Numbered from the stretch's first letter, positions 18,734-27,821 are shown. The stretch: 64,000 bases of DNA from Thiodiazotropha sp040506975 (GCA_965211775.1 OZ242974.1:3224001-3288000), one strand, 5' to 3'. Made by a program: numbers and translations. The notes: generated from the sequence alone by a model not told the origin.

Positions 18734-19101
18734 TTTGCGGGATAGAATGATTTCAACCTGTCAAGGGCCTCATCGACCCGCTGTTGCAATGACCGGGGAG
18801 TCGGACAGGTGTTGTTTTTCTCGATAAACGCCATGTACGACCGATTGGTTTCATAATCGAACAGTTCGCCCAGCTGACGCCGCTTAGGGAGTGTCGCCAC
18901 CAATGTCCGCTTGATGCGTTGTGTTTCACTTAGCGCCTTGCAGTGCAGCGCGATGCCGTTGAGTGAACCGAGTGCAGTGATGGCCGCAAGCTGCTCGCTG
19001 CTCTGCGCTGACGCCTCTCTTGGCTGAACAGTCGTCAGGGCAAGGCTTGCAGTCAACATCAAAGTAAATTTATTTAATTTGAATAACATATAATTAGGCA
19101 A
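18730..19101 (-). CDS. Small exported protein of unknown function
   Basis: A 123-residue protein with a signal peptide (FTLMLTASLALTTV...ASAQ) and a mature part with two cysteines (LHCKALS, NTCPTP). I do not recognise a family. Its end overlaps the start of the ZnuA/SCO fusion by four bases, so the two are translated together, and the FNR-like box at 19237-19250 is 136 bases upstream. The likely start is TTG at 19101 (AGGA just before it); an ATG at 19089 is the alternative. Confidence 0.65.
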   Translation of the reverse strand: MPNYMLFKLNKFTLMLTASLALTTVQPREASAQSSEQLAAITALGSLNGIALHCKALSETQRIKRTLVATLPKRRQLGELFDYETNRSYMAFIEKNNTCPTPRSLQQRVDEALDRLKSFYPAK

Positions 19102-19236
19102 TTTTCCTAACCCTATCTATATGGATGAATAGCGATGGATCATAGCCCGGTAAACAGAGATTGTCAGCCAACGACCGACATCTTCCGGATGATTGCTGAT
19201 GGGTGAGTATTAAAGCCTATCCCGAGCTATCGCAGA

Positions 19237-19250
19237 TTGATGAAGATCAA
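19237..19250. promoter_or_regulatory. FNR/DNR-type box
   Basis: TTGATGAAGATCAA is a perfect TTGAT-N4-ATCAA palindrome upstream of the two-gene unit 17291-19101. Confidence 0.82.
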
Positions 19251-19293
19251 TCCATGCCCGGTGGATGTCGGAGACCGTCAATCTTACAGGCAC

Positions 19294-20032
19294 TCAGTCG
19301 CTGACAAGATCCTTTGGGGGATCGATGACACCGGTAAAATCCGGCGACTGCATACGCGCATTGACAAAACGGCTTCCTGTGAGTCTGGCGCCCCGGAACC
19401 GTGTCTCAGTCAATGTCGTCCCGTTCAGCAGCGCGCCGGTTAGATCGGCTCGGGAAGTCCGCAAACTCCAACGCGGCGCCTGTCAATACCACTTGATGGA
19501 AACTTGAGCCGCTCAAGTCGCTTTCGATAAGCACGGCCCGCATCATGAACGCCTGATCAAAATTGCAATTCGTCAGCCGGCTCTCCTCCATGGATATGTC
19601 CTTTAGGTTTGCATGGGAGAAATCGGCCCTGTCGGCAGTTACCCCATTCAGACTGGCGCCGAACAGATGGGGCTTGGTGAAATCGGCATTGTCGATGCTG
19701 CTGTCGTCCAGATTGGTGTGGAACAGGTCGGCCCCGGTGAAATCCGCCGAGGATACCCTGCAGCCGGACAGCATTGCCCATTTGAGGTCGGCATCGTTAA
19801 GCTTCGCCCCCTTCAGATTGCAATCCGGCATCCTGGCATTCTGGAAATTGACCCCGCTTAACAGACTGCCTTCAAGATTGACTGTGGAAAGATCCCTGCC
19901 GTTGAAATCACAATGGCGATAATCATGGAAGGGTTCCGGCTGCAAACAGTCGCCCTTCGATAAGGGCTTCCTGTCCTGGCCATAGACCAGGACTGGAAAG
20001 AGAGCGATGAGCATCAACAGTTGAGTGTACAT
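19294..20032 (-). pseudogene. Exported pentapeptide-repeat protein, frameshifted near its end
   Basis: The protein begins MYTQLLMLIALFPVLVYG (signal peptide; AGGA and GTGGA precede the ATG at 20032) and continues with A(D/N)LXX-type pentapeptides such as ANLKD, ADLFH and ADFTG, which build a right-handed beta-helix. In the current frame it ends at 19406 in a non-repeat tail (RRAAERDDID). In the neighbouring frame, from about 19450 down to a stop at 19294, the pattern resumes: ADLTG ALLNG TTLTE TRFRG ARLTG SRFVN. A 2-bp loss or 1-bp gain around 19446-19455 explains this. It follows the NnrS-like gene with an overlap if the upstream ATG at 20074 is used. Function unknown. Confidence 0.82.
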
Positions 20033-20066
20033 TCCACCATCCTGTTGCTTCGTAAGCGAAATATCA

Positions 20067-21338
20067 TCATCCATCCAAGAGTGCCCGTTGTTGTTTGTTG
20101 AATCTCAATAACGCGAACAGCAGGTTCTTTAAAAAATAGAGTGAGGACAGGCTTAAAGCAATGCCGGAGGTTCTACCAAGCGTTGCCGGCATCAGGGTGG
20201 CGGCGGCGGTCAGTGCAATTGCCGCCAGATGCAACAGAAAGTGGCGCTTTGCATCCACTTCATTGATGTAGTGTTTCATCGATGGCAGCCTGGACGACAG
20301 TTTCCCCTGCTTAACTAACAGACTCTGCAGGTGAAACCAGCATAGAAACGGAATGACTTTGTAGATAATCCCGATCGGGATGGTTATACAGACGCCGCCA
20401 AGCAAAAGCACCCCGACCAGCAGCTCGTTGTCGCCAAGCATCCAGACCATAGCTGCAAGCGCCAAACAGATCAGGCCTGTCCAGAGGAAAACCAATGTCA
20501 TGTCGACTATCTTTCGCCTGCGTTTCCATATCATTTGAAACAGTGCAAGACTCAACAGAAGAAACAGTGCAGCAACCATCGGCAGACTGTAGGCAAGCAG
20601 TTCGCTGTCGATATACTGCGACAGGCTGAACAATGCCAGCAATACGAAAACGATAATGAAGGAGATGTCCCTGATCTTGACCGGCATTTCCCCGGTTATA
20701 TAAAAGATCGGTATTATCTGGAAAATTGTCGCAAATAGTACAATACCGACCCATCCTAAAAGCCCCCATGAGAGATGGACGGCGATAAGCACAGGCATAT
20801 CGTTTATCGTCAACATACCGGATAGTCCCAGGACCATGTAGGCGCCGATAGCCACCGCGGGAATGACAGCCATCCAACCGAGGCCGATTGGAATTGCGTT
20901 GTCATGCCGGCTTTTGGAGCTGACCAGGGAAACTGCCATGGCGAGTAGAAACAGGATAATCGCGAACAATACGAGGCCGGCGCCTGAAACGAGAACAGAT
21001 TGATGGGAGTGGATAAAACCCAACCCCATCAGCAAGGCGCCGGCGAAAAGTGACAGATAGATAATTCTGCTTACTGTGGTGACTGCCGGTATGGGAGAAC
21101 CAGCCAACACAGGTAATAGTTGGATCATGGCGCCCGTCATCACCTGAGCGAGAAATCCAACGGTCATCAAATGGGTGATGCCCAACGCCAGAGGACTCCA
21201 ACGGGACAGGAAGACCGCCTCGGCTTCTATCATCAAGACGATTCCCACGATGACGCTGAACAGTGAGGCTGTGAGAAAGAATTTGAAAGGTATGATGATC
21301 GGTGGGGCCTGATCGAGAGAGAGCCCGGTGGTTTTCAC
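20067..21338 (-). CDS. Polytopic membrane protein, NnrS-like
   Basis: A 423-residue protein with about twelve membrane segments and conserved histidines in them (GITHLMTVGF, IHSHQS, VHLSWGLLG). It resembles the NnrS/heme-copper-like membrane proteins found with denitrification genes, which are linked to protection from NO; I cannot fix the exact family. It starts with GTG overlapping the DUF2249 stop (GTGA), so it belongs to the hemerythrin-DUF2249 operon controlled by the box at 22074. Confidence 0.6.
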   Translation of the reverse strand: MKTTGLSLDQAPPIIIPFKFFLTASLFSVIVGIVLMIEAEAVFLSRWSPLALGITHLMTVGFLAQVMTGAMIQLLPVLAGSPIPAVTTVSRIIYLSLFAGALLMGLGFIHSHQSVLVSGAGLVLFAIILFLLAMAVSLVSSKSRHDNAIPIGLGWMAVIPAVAIGAYMVLGLSGMLTINDMPVLIAVHLSWGLLGWVGIVLFATIFQIIPIFYITGEMPVKIRDISFIIVFVLLALFSLSQYIDSELLAYSLPMVAALFLLLSLALFQMIWKRRRKIVDMTLVFLWTGLICLALAAMVWMLGDNELLVGVLLLGGVCITIPIGIIYKVIPFLCWFHLQSLLVKQGKLSSRLPSMKHYINEVDAKRHFLLHLAAIALTAAATLMPATLGRTSGIALSLSSLYFLKNLLFALLRFNKQQRALLDG

Positions 21339-21583
21339 AGCCTCCTTCCACTATCACCGGGCGGTGGATTCCCCGCATGCCAGATCAGGATTATGCACTC
21401 ACTGTTCTGCCACCTGGTACTCCAGTCAAAACCCATTTCACGCAAAAGACTGTAGAGTGGGTAGGGTTCACGGCTGTGTCGCACCTTGAGCCAGTCGTCC
21501 GATGGCAACTCCTCCAGGGTTTCCAGTATGCGCTCCAGCGGAACAGGCGGCTCCAACTCCCGTACATCAAGCCGCAGCTCCAC
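21335..21583 (-). CDS. DUF2249 domain protein
   Basis: An 82-residue protein that matches DUF2249: a beta-alpha-beta unit with LDVRELEPP at the start and the CIILIWH segment near the end. Such domains, in single or tandem form, occur with hemerythrins and NO-related genes; their biochemical role is unknown. It starts with GTG sharing a base with the hemerythrin stop codon (TAGTG) and ends overlapping the NnrS-like start, so it is the middle gene of a tight operon. Confidence 0.8.
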   Translation of the reverse strand: MELRLDVRELEPPVPLERILETLEELPSDDWLKVRHSREPYPLYSLLREMGFDWSTRWQNSECIILIWHAGNPPPGDSGRRL

Positions 21584-22020
21584 TAGGCAGACTCCGAATA
21601 CGCCTTGTCAATTACATCGCTGACGTCCGGAACCGCATTGTCCGCCATCGGATAGAGAATACTCTCCTCTTTCATATTATGTTGCTGCATGGTGACGAGT
21701 AATGTATCTACATAACCGGCAGAGAGTGATCTGGACATATTGTCCAACGACGACACCAACTGCGACATCAGATGCCGCATTTGCTCATGCTCCATCAACA
21801 TCACGTTGACGGGACCATTTGCCTGGTTTGTTGCTTGCAGGAGTGCCGGGAAAAGCAGTTCCTCTTCTATTTTGAAATGGTGCTCCATTGAATTGACAAA
21901 CGCCTGACAGAGACGATCCGCCTCCGGCCACTTGCGTTGCATAATGGCCTGTTCCATCTCCACGAAGATTTCATCACAGCGACGGTGATCCTGTGTCATC
22001 GAATCGTTGATCGTTTTCAT
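21583..22020 (-). CDS. Hemerythrin HHE-domain protein
   Basis: A 145-residue cytoplasmic four-helix protein with hemerythrin ligands: QDHRRCDEIF, MEHHFKIEEELLFP, LMEHEQMRHLM and QHNMKEESILYPM. Such HHE proteins bind a di-iron centre and are linked to O2 or NO sensing, or to repair of iron centres (YtfE/RIC type). An FNR-like palindrome lies 54 bases upstream. With DUF2249 and NnrS-like genes it forms a probable nitrosative-stress operon. Confidence 0.88.
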   Translation of the reverse strand: MKTINDSMTQDHRRCDEIFVEMEQAIMQRKWPEADRLCQAFVNSMEHHFKIEEELLFPALLQATNQANGPVNVMLMEHEQMRHLMSQLVSSLDNMSRSLSAGYVDTLLVTMQQHNMKEESILYPMADNAVPDVSDVIDKAYSESA

Positions 22021-22073
22021 AGTGTCGTTACCTCGCTACCGTCACTATTCTCTGCGTGTAACAGCCACCCTCC

Positions 22074-22087
22074 TTGACATTCATCAA
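22074..22087. promoter_or_regulatory. FNR/DNR-type box upstream of the hemerythrin operon
   Basis: TTGACATTCATCAA (TTGAC-N4-ATCAA), 54 bases before the hemerythrin start and 54 bases past the end of norD. Confidence 0.78.
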
Positions 22088-22140
22088 TACAGCAAAATAA
22101 GAATATTAGGGGCTGTTAAACTGATTGTGGCCGCAACGGA

Positions 22141-23970
22141 TCACTCCCGTGTCAGACGGGCGTAGAGCAATGGCAGCTTGCGGGGCAGCTCCTGCGGCTT
22201 GTGAATCACCACATAGCCACCGCTGCCGAAGAGGTAGGGCAGATAGTCGTTACCTTTTTCATCGATGGTGACGCAAAAGGGCTGTATACCCGAGTTGCGG
22301 GCTTCTCTGACGGCCTGCCGGGTATCTTCAACACCATATCGCCCTTCATACTTATCCAGGTCGTTGGGTTTGCCGTCGCTCAACAGCAGCAGCAATCGCC
22401 GTTGTGCAGGCTGCTTGTTAAGCAATTGGTGTGCATAACGGATTGCCGCGCCCATGCGGGTGTAATAACCGGGTTTGATCGCTTGAATTTTTCCACGTAA
22501 TTTGGCTGAGTATGATTCGCCAAAGGCCTTGATTTGATGCACACGGACAGGATCCCTTTTTCTCGATGAAAATCCATACAATCCAAACCTGTCGCCGGTT
22601 GCCGATAGCGATTCGGCAAACAGGTAGAGACTGTCGCGAATCACATCGATTACACGGTGGTGGTTGTCTATCCAGCTGTCGGTGGAGAGTGACAGGTCGG
22701 CCATCAGCAGACAGCTCAGATCCCTGGCGCCTGTGCGCAGATCCCGGTAGAGGTTATCGGCAGTGGCAAGATGACCGCTTTTACGCTCTGCCGAGAAACG
22801 CAGGTAGGCCTCCATGTCGATCTCACTGCCGTCCGCCTGGCCATGCAGCCAAACGCGTGCCGGCATCAATTGTTGAAACTGGGCGCGCAGCTGCCTGGCA
22901 GTCTTTGTAAGATGAACGGGCAGTTCGATTGCCGGGGCATCCCCCGTCTGCAGCGTCATGATGCGGCAATGGGCCTCCTGCATAACCTGGTGCTTCCAGT
23001 CCCACTCCGGCAGCAACATGCCTTCCTGCACGATCTCATCGTCACACGCCTCGGACGGCAGGTCGAGATCGAACTTCAATTTCGATGCGACGGATTTGCC
23101 GTCACGGGTCACGCTGAACTGCTCCATCTGTTCCGCCGCCTCCATGGCCTGATCCAGATCCTCATTCTCCTCGGCACCCCGGTCGACCTTGGCGAACTCA
23201 CCCCAGCTCAGAATGTTCTCCATGCGGATGGTGATCAATCCCCCGTCGCCGTCGGCCATCTCGGTACGCTCTCCCCGGCGGCTGCGGCCATCATTTACAG
23301 CTTTCGACTCGCCCCCGGAGTCATTCTCCTGATCAGGGGTATCACTCCCATGAACCAGTCCTGGAGGAGACGGATGGAGCCACAGCGGTACCGGCCAAGG
23401 CGCATGGCTGGCAACCGGTAGTCGTGCAACACTGCCCGGATCGATAAGGGCGCGTCTGATGGCCTGCTCCTGTTGCGCCTCATCCTGTTTCAGGGTTTCC
23501 GCATCGGGTCGTTGTGCCAGGTGCGCATTCCGCAAACGCCGGTATCGGGCCCGCATGCCCGGATATCTCTCCAGCGCCAGTTTGCTCAGCTGCTGATTCT
23601 TTTCCAGCCAGGGCCGGCTTTCGCCCCGATCGCATGCGGCCAGCGCCGCGAGCCAGAAATAGAGATCGCGGTTGAGGGATCCCTGGGGAAACAGATCGAT
23701 GACTTCGGGCAGGCGCAATGCATGTTCGTCGCGCCAGGCCAGTTCAGTCTTGGTGGCACTGCCGGCTATGCGCTGCAGCAGGCCTCGCCTGGCATTGTGT
23801 TCAGTTGCACCGGCGGCTTCGACCCGCAGTCCGCCATCGCCGCCGAAGGCGCGAAACAGAATGCCCAGGGTGTGGTTCAGATCGGTCAAGCGCACCGCGG
23901 CCTCGGGATAGCGGTCCTGTGCCAGGCGGGTGATCAGCCGGTGCCAGAGTTCACCGATCTTCTCTTCCAT
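22141..23970 (-). CDS. norD: NorD, VWA-domain activator of nitric oxide reductase
   Basis: A 609-residue cytoplasmic protein with a C-terminal von Willebrand A domain. The MIDAS motif is DLSLSTDSW with the later LLLLSDGKPNDLDKYEGRYG. The N-terminal half is helical and the middle is acidic. NorD acts with the AAA+ ATPase NorQ, like the CbbO/CbbQ pair, and is needed for active NO reductase. It ends the minus-strand cluster norE-norF-norQ-(membrane protein)-norD. Confidence 0.92.
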   Translation of the reverse strand: MEEKIGELWHRLITRLAQDRYPEAAVRLTDLNHTLGILFRAFGGDGGLRVEAAGATEHNARRGLLQRIAGSATKTELAWRDEHALRLPEVIDLFPQGSLNRDLYFWLAALAACDRGESRPWLEKNQQLSKLALERYPGMRARYRRLRNAHLAQRPDAETLKQDEAQQEQAIRRALIDPGSVARLPVASHAPWPVPLWLHPSPPGLVHGSDTPDQENDSGGESKAVNDGRSRRGERTEMADGDGGLITIRMENILSWGEFAKVDRGAEENEDLDQAMEAAEQMEQFSVTRDGKSVASKLKFDLDLPSEACDDEIVQEGMLLPEWDWKHQVMQEAHCRIMTLQTGDAPAIELPVHLTKTARQLRAQFQQLMPARVWLHGQADGSEIDMEAYLRFSAERKSGHLATADNLYRDLRTGARDLSCLLMADLSLSTDSWIDNHHRVIDVIRDSLYLFAESLSATGDRFGLYGFSSRKRDPVRVHQIKAFGESYSAKLRGKIQAIKPGYYTRMGAAIRYAHQLLNKQPAQRRLLLLLSDGKPNDLDKYEGRYGVEDTRQAVREARNSGIQPFCVTIDEKGNDYLPYLFGSGGYVVIHKPQELPRKLPLLYARLTRE

Positions 23971-24004
23971 CAGTCTCCCCTTGGCTCATGCGGTTTGGTG
24001 CCCA

Positions 24005-24433
24005 TCATGACATCCTCAGGCATGCTTCGGGCAGTGCCCTGCCGATAAGGGGGTAACGGTAACATTTTCCCGCCATCGCCTTGGCGAGACCGAGCATACC
24101 GATGAGAATCAAGGTGGAGTGGCACACCGTAAAATAGATGATGACCACCATCCAGGTGTAGGCGCCGTCATAACCTCCAAGCAAAAGGATAACAATGTTG
24201 ACAATCACCAGCAGCACGCCTGCCCAGAGAGAGGCTGAGAAGGTCTGTTCAAGATGGGATCGCGCAAGCGGCGGTAAGGATTTGCCCTGCTTAAAATAGA
24301 TCACCAGCAGAACGGCAAATGCAATACCGGGTATCAACAGCAGATTCGCCAAATAGAGAGACTCCGCGGTGACAGCCATGGCCGACCCCGGCGGGTCCCC
24401 CTGCGGATAATTGTCACCGCCCGATTGTGGCAT
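24005..24433 (-). CDS. Small membrane protein between norQ and norD
   Basis: A 142-residue protein with three to four membrane segments (about residues 27-46, 70-90 and 96-120) and a short cytoplasmic tail. It is not a family I can name. Its start overlaps the 3' end of norQ by 20 bases and norD follows 34 bases later, so it is part of the nor accessory operon. A role in assembling the membrane NO reductase is guesswork from position. Confidence 0.7.
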   Translation of the reverse strand: MPQSGGDNYPQGDPPGSAMAVTAESLYLANLLLIPGIAFAVLLVIYFKQGKSLPPLARSHLEQTFSASLWAGVLLVIVNIVILLLGGYDGAYTWMVVIIYFTVCHSTLILIGMLGLAKAMAGKCYRYPLIGRALPEACLRMS

Positions 24434-25232
24434 AGACGACCTCCATCAAGGCTGCCGCTGTTTCCATATCGTCTGTAAGTGGCTCAACCAGCGCGGAACG
24501 GCAGGCCTCGACCGGCTCATAGCCGCCCAGAATCAAGGTGGCCGCATAGACCAGCAGTCGTGTAGAGGCCGCCTCCTCCAGATCGTGATCCTTGAGTGCC
24601 CGCATGGCATTGGCCAGACGCACCAGCTGGCGGGCCGTATCGCCATCGATGCCGGTCTCTCCAATCAGAATCTCATGCTCCAGCTCAGGCGCGGGAAACT
24701 CGAATCGGAGTGCGACGAAACGCTGCCGGGTACTCGGTTTCATGCCTTTCAGAAGATTTTGATAGCCGGGATTGTATGACACAACCAACATGAACTCCGG
24801 GGGTGCCTTGAGGATCTCTCCGGTACGCTCGAGGGGGAGAATGCGCCTGTCATCGGTCAGGGGATGGAGCACCACGGTGGTATCCTTCCTCGCCTCCACC
24901 ACCTCATCCAGATAGCAGATGGCGCCCTCCCTGACCGCACGGGTCAGCGGGCCGTCCGACCAATAGGTGCCACTCTCGCCGATCAGATGCCGCCCCACCA
25001 GATCGGCGGCGCTCAGGTCGTCATGACAGGCAACCGTGTAGACCGGCCTGTCGAGCTTGGCCGCCATGTAGTTGATAAAGCGGGTTTTGCCACATCCGGT
25101 AGGGCCCTTGATCAGCAAGGGGAGCTGATGTTTGTAGCCATATTCGAAGAGTTCGATTTCCCGTGCCTGGGGTTTATAGAAGGGAAGCGGTTCGTCCTTT
25201 TCACGCTTGTTTAAAATTACAGGTTTTTCCAT
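24414..25232 (-). CDS. norQ: NorQ, MoxR-type AAA+ ATPase
   Basis: A cytoplasmic AAA+ ATPase of about 272 residues in the NorQ/CbbQ group. Walker A is GPTGCGKTRF, Walker B is ICYLDEV, and sensor-type residues follow in VVSYNPGYQ. I start at 25232 (MEKPVILNK) because GAGGAG lies six bases upstream. It works with NorD to insert cofactors into, or activate, NorCB. It begins 10 bases after norF and its end overlaps the next membrane gene. Confidence 0.92.
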   Translation of the reverse strand: MEKPVILNKREKDEPLPFYKPQAREIELFEYGYKHQLPLLIKGPTGCGKTRFINYMAAKLDRPVYTVACHDDLSAADLVGRHLIGESGTYWSDGPLTRAVREGAICYLDEVVEARKDTTVVLHPLTDDRRILPLERTGEILKAPPEFMLVVSYNPGYQNLLKGMKPSTRQRFVALRFEFPAPELEHEILIGETGIDGDTARQLVRLANAMRALKDHDLEEAASTRLLVYAATLILGGYEPVEACRSALVEPLTDDMETAAALMEVVYATIGR

Positions 25233-25242
25233 CGCCATCTCC

Positions 25243-25518
25243 TCATCCGACCAGGGTAAAGGCGACACCGATCAAACCACCGGGAAGAAACAGCCAGAGG
25301 CTGACCGGCCAGCGCCAGAAACCCCGGGCCCGTTTCAAACCCATAAAGTAGTCACCCACCATCTGCCCTTTGATCAGGGCAAAAGCCAAAACTGTCAGCG
25401 AAACACCCAGGCCACCCAGGTTGAATTGACCGATCAGGTAGGTTGTCAGCGTCAACCCCATCATGATCAGCCAGACCCAGGTACAGGCGCGGATGCTAAA
25501 AGCGGTTCGTCTACTCAT
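25243..25518 (-). CDS. norF: NorF-like protein (cytochrome oxidase subunit IV type)
   Basis: A 91-residue membrane protein with three predicted segments. The family pattern includes TWVWLIMMGLTLTTYL, the central ALIKGQMVGDYFMGL and the closing LFLPGGLIG. NorF aids nitric oxide reductase function in organisms that have norEF. It sits six bases downstream of norE. Confidence 0.82.
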   Translation of the reverse strand: MSRRTAFSIRACTWVWLIMMGLTLTTYLIGQFNLGGLGVSLTVLAFALIKGQMVGDYFMGLKRARGFWRWPVSLWLFLPGGLIGVAFTLVG

Positions 25519-25524
25519 TGTGGA

Positions 25525-26106
25525 TCATCTCATGGTATAGACAAGGGGAAACAGAATCAGCCAGACCAGGTCGACCATATGCCAGTAGGATGCACCCGTT
25601 TCAACCCCCGTATGCTCCCGGTTACTGTAGCCGCCCCTTTTGGCCTTAACCGCGACCGCCGCAAGAATCACCATTCCCATGATGACATGCATTAAATGAA
25701 AAAAGGTCAGCGACAGATAGAACATATAGAATGTGTTCGTGCTCAGCCTGATGCCCGCTTCGATATGATGAACATACTCATGCCCCTTCACAATCAGGAA
25801 GAGCAACCCCATCGCCAGCGCCGCCAACAACCAATGCACGCAGCCACGACTGTCGTCTTCGCGAATGGATGCCACAGCCCTGACAACGAAATAGCTGCTG
25901 GTAATCAGGGCAAACGTGTTGATCAGCGCCGCATCGCTGTCCAGGGTGCTCTGATAGTGGTTGAACAGATCCACGTTTTGCATGCGGGTAAATGCATAGG
26001 CGCCGAAAAACGCGGCAAATGCAGCAAGCTCCGCCAGTATGAAGACCCAAATCGCCAAATCACCCGGGGGAAAGCGGTTGGATTCAATCGTTTCTTCGGC
26101 CTGCAC
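25525..26106 (-). CDS. norE: NorE-like protein (cytochrome oxidase subunit III type)
   Basis: A 193-residue heme-copper oxidase subunit III-like protein with five membrane segments. It shows the GDLAIWVFILAELAAF start, the KGHEY motif and the ending SYWHMVDLVWLILFPLVY. In denitrifiers NorE with NorF supports NorCB activity or assembly. A palindromic FNR box lies 66 bases upstream. A second norE/norF pair runs the other way from 26337. Confidence 0.88.
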   Translation of the reverse strand: MQAEETIESNRFPPGDLAIWVFILAELAAFAAFFGAYAFTRMQNVDLFNHYQSTLDSDAALINTFALITSSYFVVRAVASIREDDSRGCVHWLLAALAMGLLFLIVKGHEYVHHIEAGIRLSTNTFYMFYLSLTFFHLMHVIMGMVILAAVAVKAKRGGYSNREHTGVETGASYWHMVDLVWLILFPLVYTMR

Positions 26107-26171
26107 GGGGGATTACTGCTCCTGTAGGAATATTCACAAACACAATGCTAATGCAGGCCCCATTCTTCACC

Positions 26172-26185
26172 TTGATGAATATCAA
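26172..26185. promoter_or_regulatory. FNR/DNR-type box for the minus-strand norE operon
   Basis: TTGATGAATATCAA, a perfect TTGAT-N4-ATCAA palindrome, 66 bases upstream of norE (26106). Confidence 0.85.
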
Positions 26186-26238
26186 GCTGAATACCCTGAA
26201 GAAAATCATGGATTCACCTAAAGCGCAGTCTCGATAAA

Positions 26239-26252
26239 TTGATCCTTGTCAA
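26239..26252. promoter_or_regulatory. FNR/DNR-type box for the plus-strand norE copy
   Basis: TTGATCCTTGTCAA (TTGAT-N4-GTCAA), 85 bases upstream of the plus-strand norE-like gene. Each divergent gene thus has its own box. Confidence 0.82.
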
Positions 26253-26336
26253 AGCACTTTCACCAGTTGTACAGACAATTGCATCTCACAACATCGATAG
26301 GCCTGCGCGCATTCCGCCTCCGACCTTAATCATTAC

Positions 26337-26936
26337 ATGCCTAATTCCATAGCCCCACCAGTAGAGGCAGTAGCACCCGCCAAGAACCATGTACCCGGCA
26401 ACATGGCCATCTGGGTAGGGATTCTCTCGGAAATGACCGAGTTCGCCCTGATGTTCATCGTCTATTTCATCGCCAAGGTCCATAACCCGGAGTTTTTCGC
26501 CGACGGACCGCTGCGTCTGAATACCACCGCCGGCGTATTGAATACCCTGGTCCTGCTCTCCAGCAGCTATTTCGTCATCAAAGCGATTAAATCGATCAGG
26601 ATCGGGCGGATCGACCAGTGTCAACGCTGGCTTTGGTCGGCGGTCGCGATGGGTGCGCTCTACCTGATCATCAAATTCTATGAGTATCGCTGGAACAGTG
26701 AACACGGGCTGGCAACCGACACGGATATCTTCTTTACCGTCTACTACTACACCACTTTCAACCACCTGCTTCACGTCGGTTGGGGAAGCGGTGCCATTTT
26801 ATGGGCTATTATGGGAATCAGGATGGGCGGAATAACCCAGCATAACCACAGCGGTCTGGAGGCGGTCGCCGTCTACTGGCATATGATCGATCTGGCGTGG
26901 ATCGTCATATTTCCCTTGTTATATGTTTTGCGTTGA
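26337..26936 (+). CDS. norE: Second NorE-like protein (cytochrome oxidase subunit III type)
   Basis: A 199-residue paralogue of the protein at 25525-26106, with the same layout: GNMAIWVGILSEMTEFALMF, five membrane segments, KFYEYRW and the end YWHMIDLAWIVIFPLLYVLR. The two copies are clearly diverged, so the duplication is old or one was acquired. No strong Shine-Dalgarno precedes ATG 26337. It forms a two-gene operon with a norF-like gene 13 bases downstream. Confidence 0.88.
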   Translation: MPNSIAPPVEAVAPAKNHVPGNMAIWVGILSEMTEFALMFIVYFIAKVHNPEFFADGPLRLNTTAGVLNTLVLLSSSYFVIKAIKSIRIGRIDQCQRWLWSAVAMGALYLIIKFYEYRWNSEHGLATDTDIFFTVYYYTTFNHLLHVGWGSGAILWAIMGIRMGGITQHNHSGLEAVAVYWHMIDLAWIVIFPLLYVLR

Positions 26937-26949
26937 TTAGGAGTAACAG

Positions 26950-27237
26950 GTGTTCGAGACAAAATCCGTTGATATGATTTGGCTGATCCTGATGGGTTTG
27001 ACCCTGCTCAGCGCGGCCATTGCCGAATCACCCGATCAGGGTTTGGTCATGATCCTGGTGATTACCCTCACCGTTGCCTACAAGGGCCGTATGATCGTCG
27101 ATCATTTTATGGAACTCAAAGACGCCAACCGGCTGCTGCGCAACAGTATGCGTATCTATTTCTACGTCATCCCCGCCATGATCGTGCTTGTCTATCTCTT
27201 TCCGGATCTCATTGCCCGTCTTACTACGTTGCAATAG
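26950..27237 (+). CDS. norF: Second NorF-like protein (cytochrome oxidase subunit IV type)
   Basis: A 95-residue membrane protein that starts with GTG at 26950, preceded by AGGAG. It has the family core (MIWLILMGLTLLSAAI, KGRMIVDHFMELKDANRLLR) and three hydrophobic segments. It pairs with the norE-like gene just upstream, mirroring the minus-strand norE/norF pair. Confidence 0.85.
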   Translation: MFETKSVDMIWLILMGLTLLSAAIAESPDQGLVMILVITLTVAYKGRMIVDHFMELKDANRLLRNSMRIYFYVIPAMIVLVYLFPDLIARLTTLQ

Positions 27238-27253
27238 AGTTTTTTTGTGAACA

Positions 27254-27292
27254 AAGGCCGCAAATAGATGCGAATCACCGCTAATGGACGCA
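27254..27292. repeat. Dispersed intergenic repeat
   Basis: GGCCGCAAATAGATGCGAAT followed by CACCGCTAATGGACGC closely matches the reverse complement of about 36190-36225 and, more loosely, 56365-56400 and 56526-56545. All copies are in intergenic DNA. Confidence 0.55.
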
Positions 27293-27349
27293 AAAGGACA
27301 TTAGATAACTCAAAAAAACGAAGTCGAGACTGACGAATTTGTGATTTGG

Positions 27350-27718
27350 TTATGCTTCATTGCTTGCAAAGAACACCACATCATCATGTGAAAAAACCAT
27401 AGTCCAGCGGCCGCTTTTTGGAAACACATACCAATCCCCTGAATCAGGTGCGGTATCCGGGAATGTTTCGTCAGTACAATCCCATATCTCTGAAACCGAC
27501 TCGTTGAATAGGTAATAATCTTCTCTATCTTGCGCATGATAATACTCGTAGGCCTTATTTCCGATCACGGCTGTTTGTAAACCGGTCAAATAGTTTTCCC
27601 ACTTGAAGCGGCCAATCGTATACTTTCCTGTGCTTTTCTTAACTGTCGATGCAAATAATTCGAGCCATCTCATCTCGATTTGGTAAGCTCGTTTCCTTTT
27701 TACGATTGCATTTTTCAT
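27350..27718 (-). CDS. Hypothetical protein
   Basis: About 122 residues, starting MKNAIVKRKRAYQIEMRW, with an aromatic, acidic C-terminal half (NESVSEIWDCTDETFPDT, WYVFPKSGRWTMVFSHDD). No signal or membrane segment is seen. The sequence looks like a small immunity- or SUFU-type cytoplasmic protein, but I do not recognise a family. An upstream in-frame start at 27754 is less likely. Confidence 0.55.
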   Translation of the reverse strand: MKNAIVKRKRAYQIEMRWLELFASTVKKSTGKYTIGRFKWENYLTGLQTAVIGNKAYEYYHAQDREDYYLFNESVSEIWDCTDETFPDTAPDSGDWYVFPKSGRWTMVFSHDDVVFFASNEA

Positions 27719-27821
27719 TATTAAACACTGCTGGTATGATTTCAGGGCACCCAATTATTGTTCTCAAAAATGGATGTGAAACATTGGCTGTCATGCTCAA
27801 ACATGCTCGTGAACACGTTTT

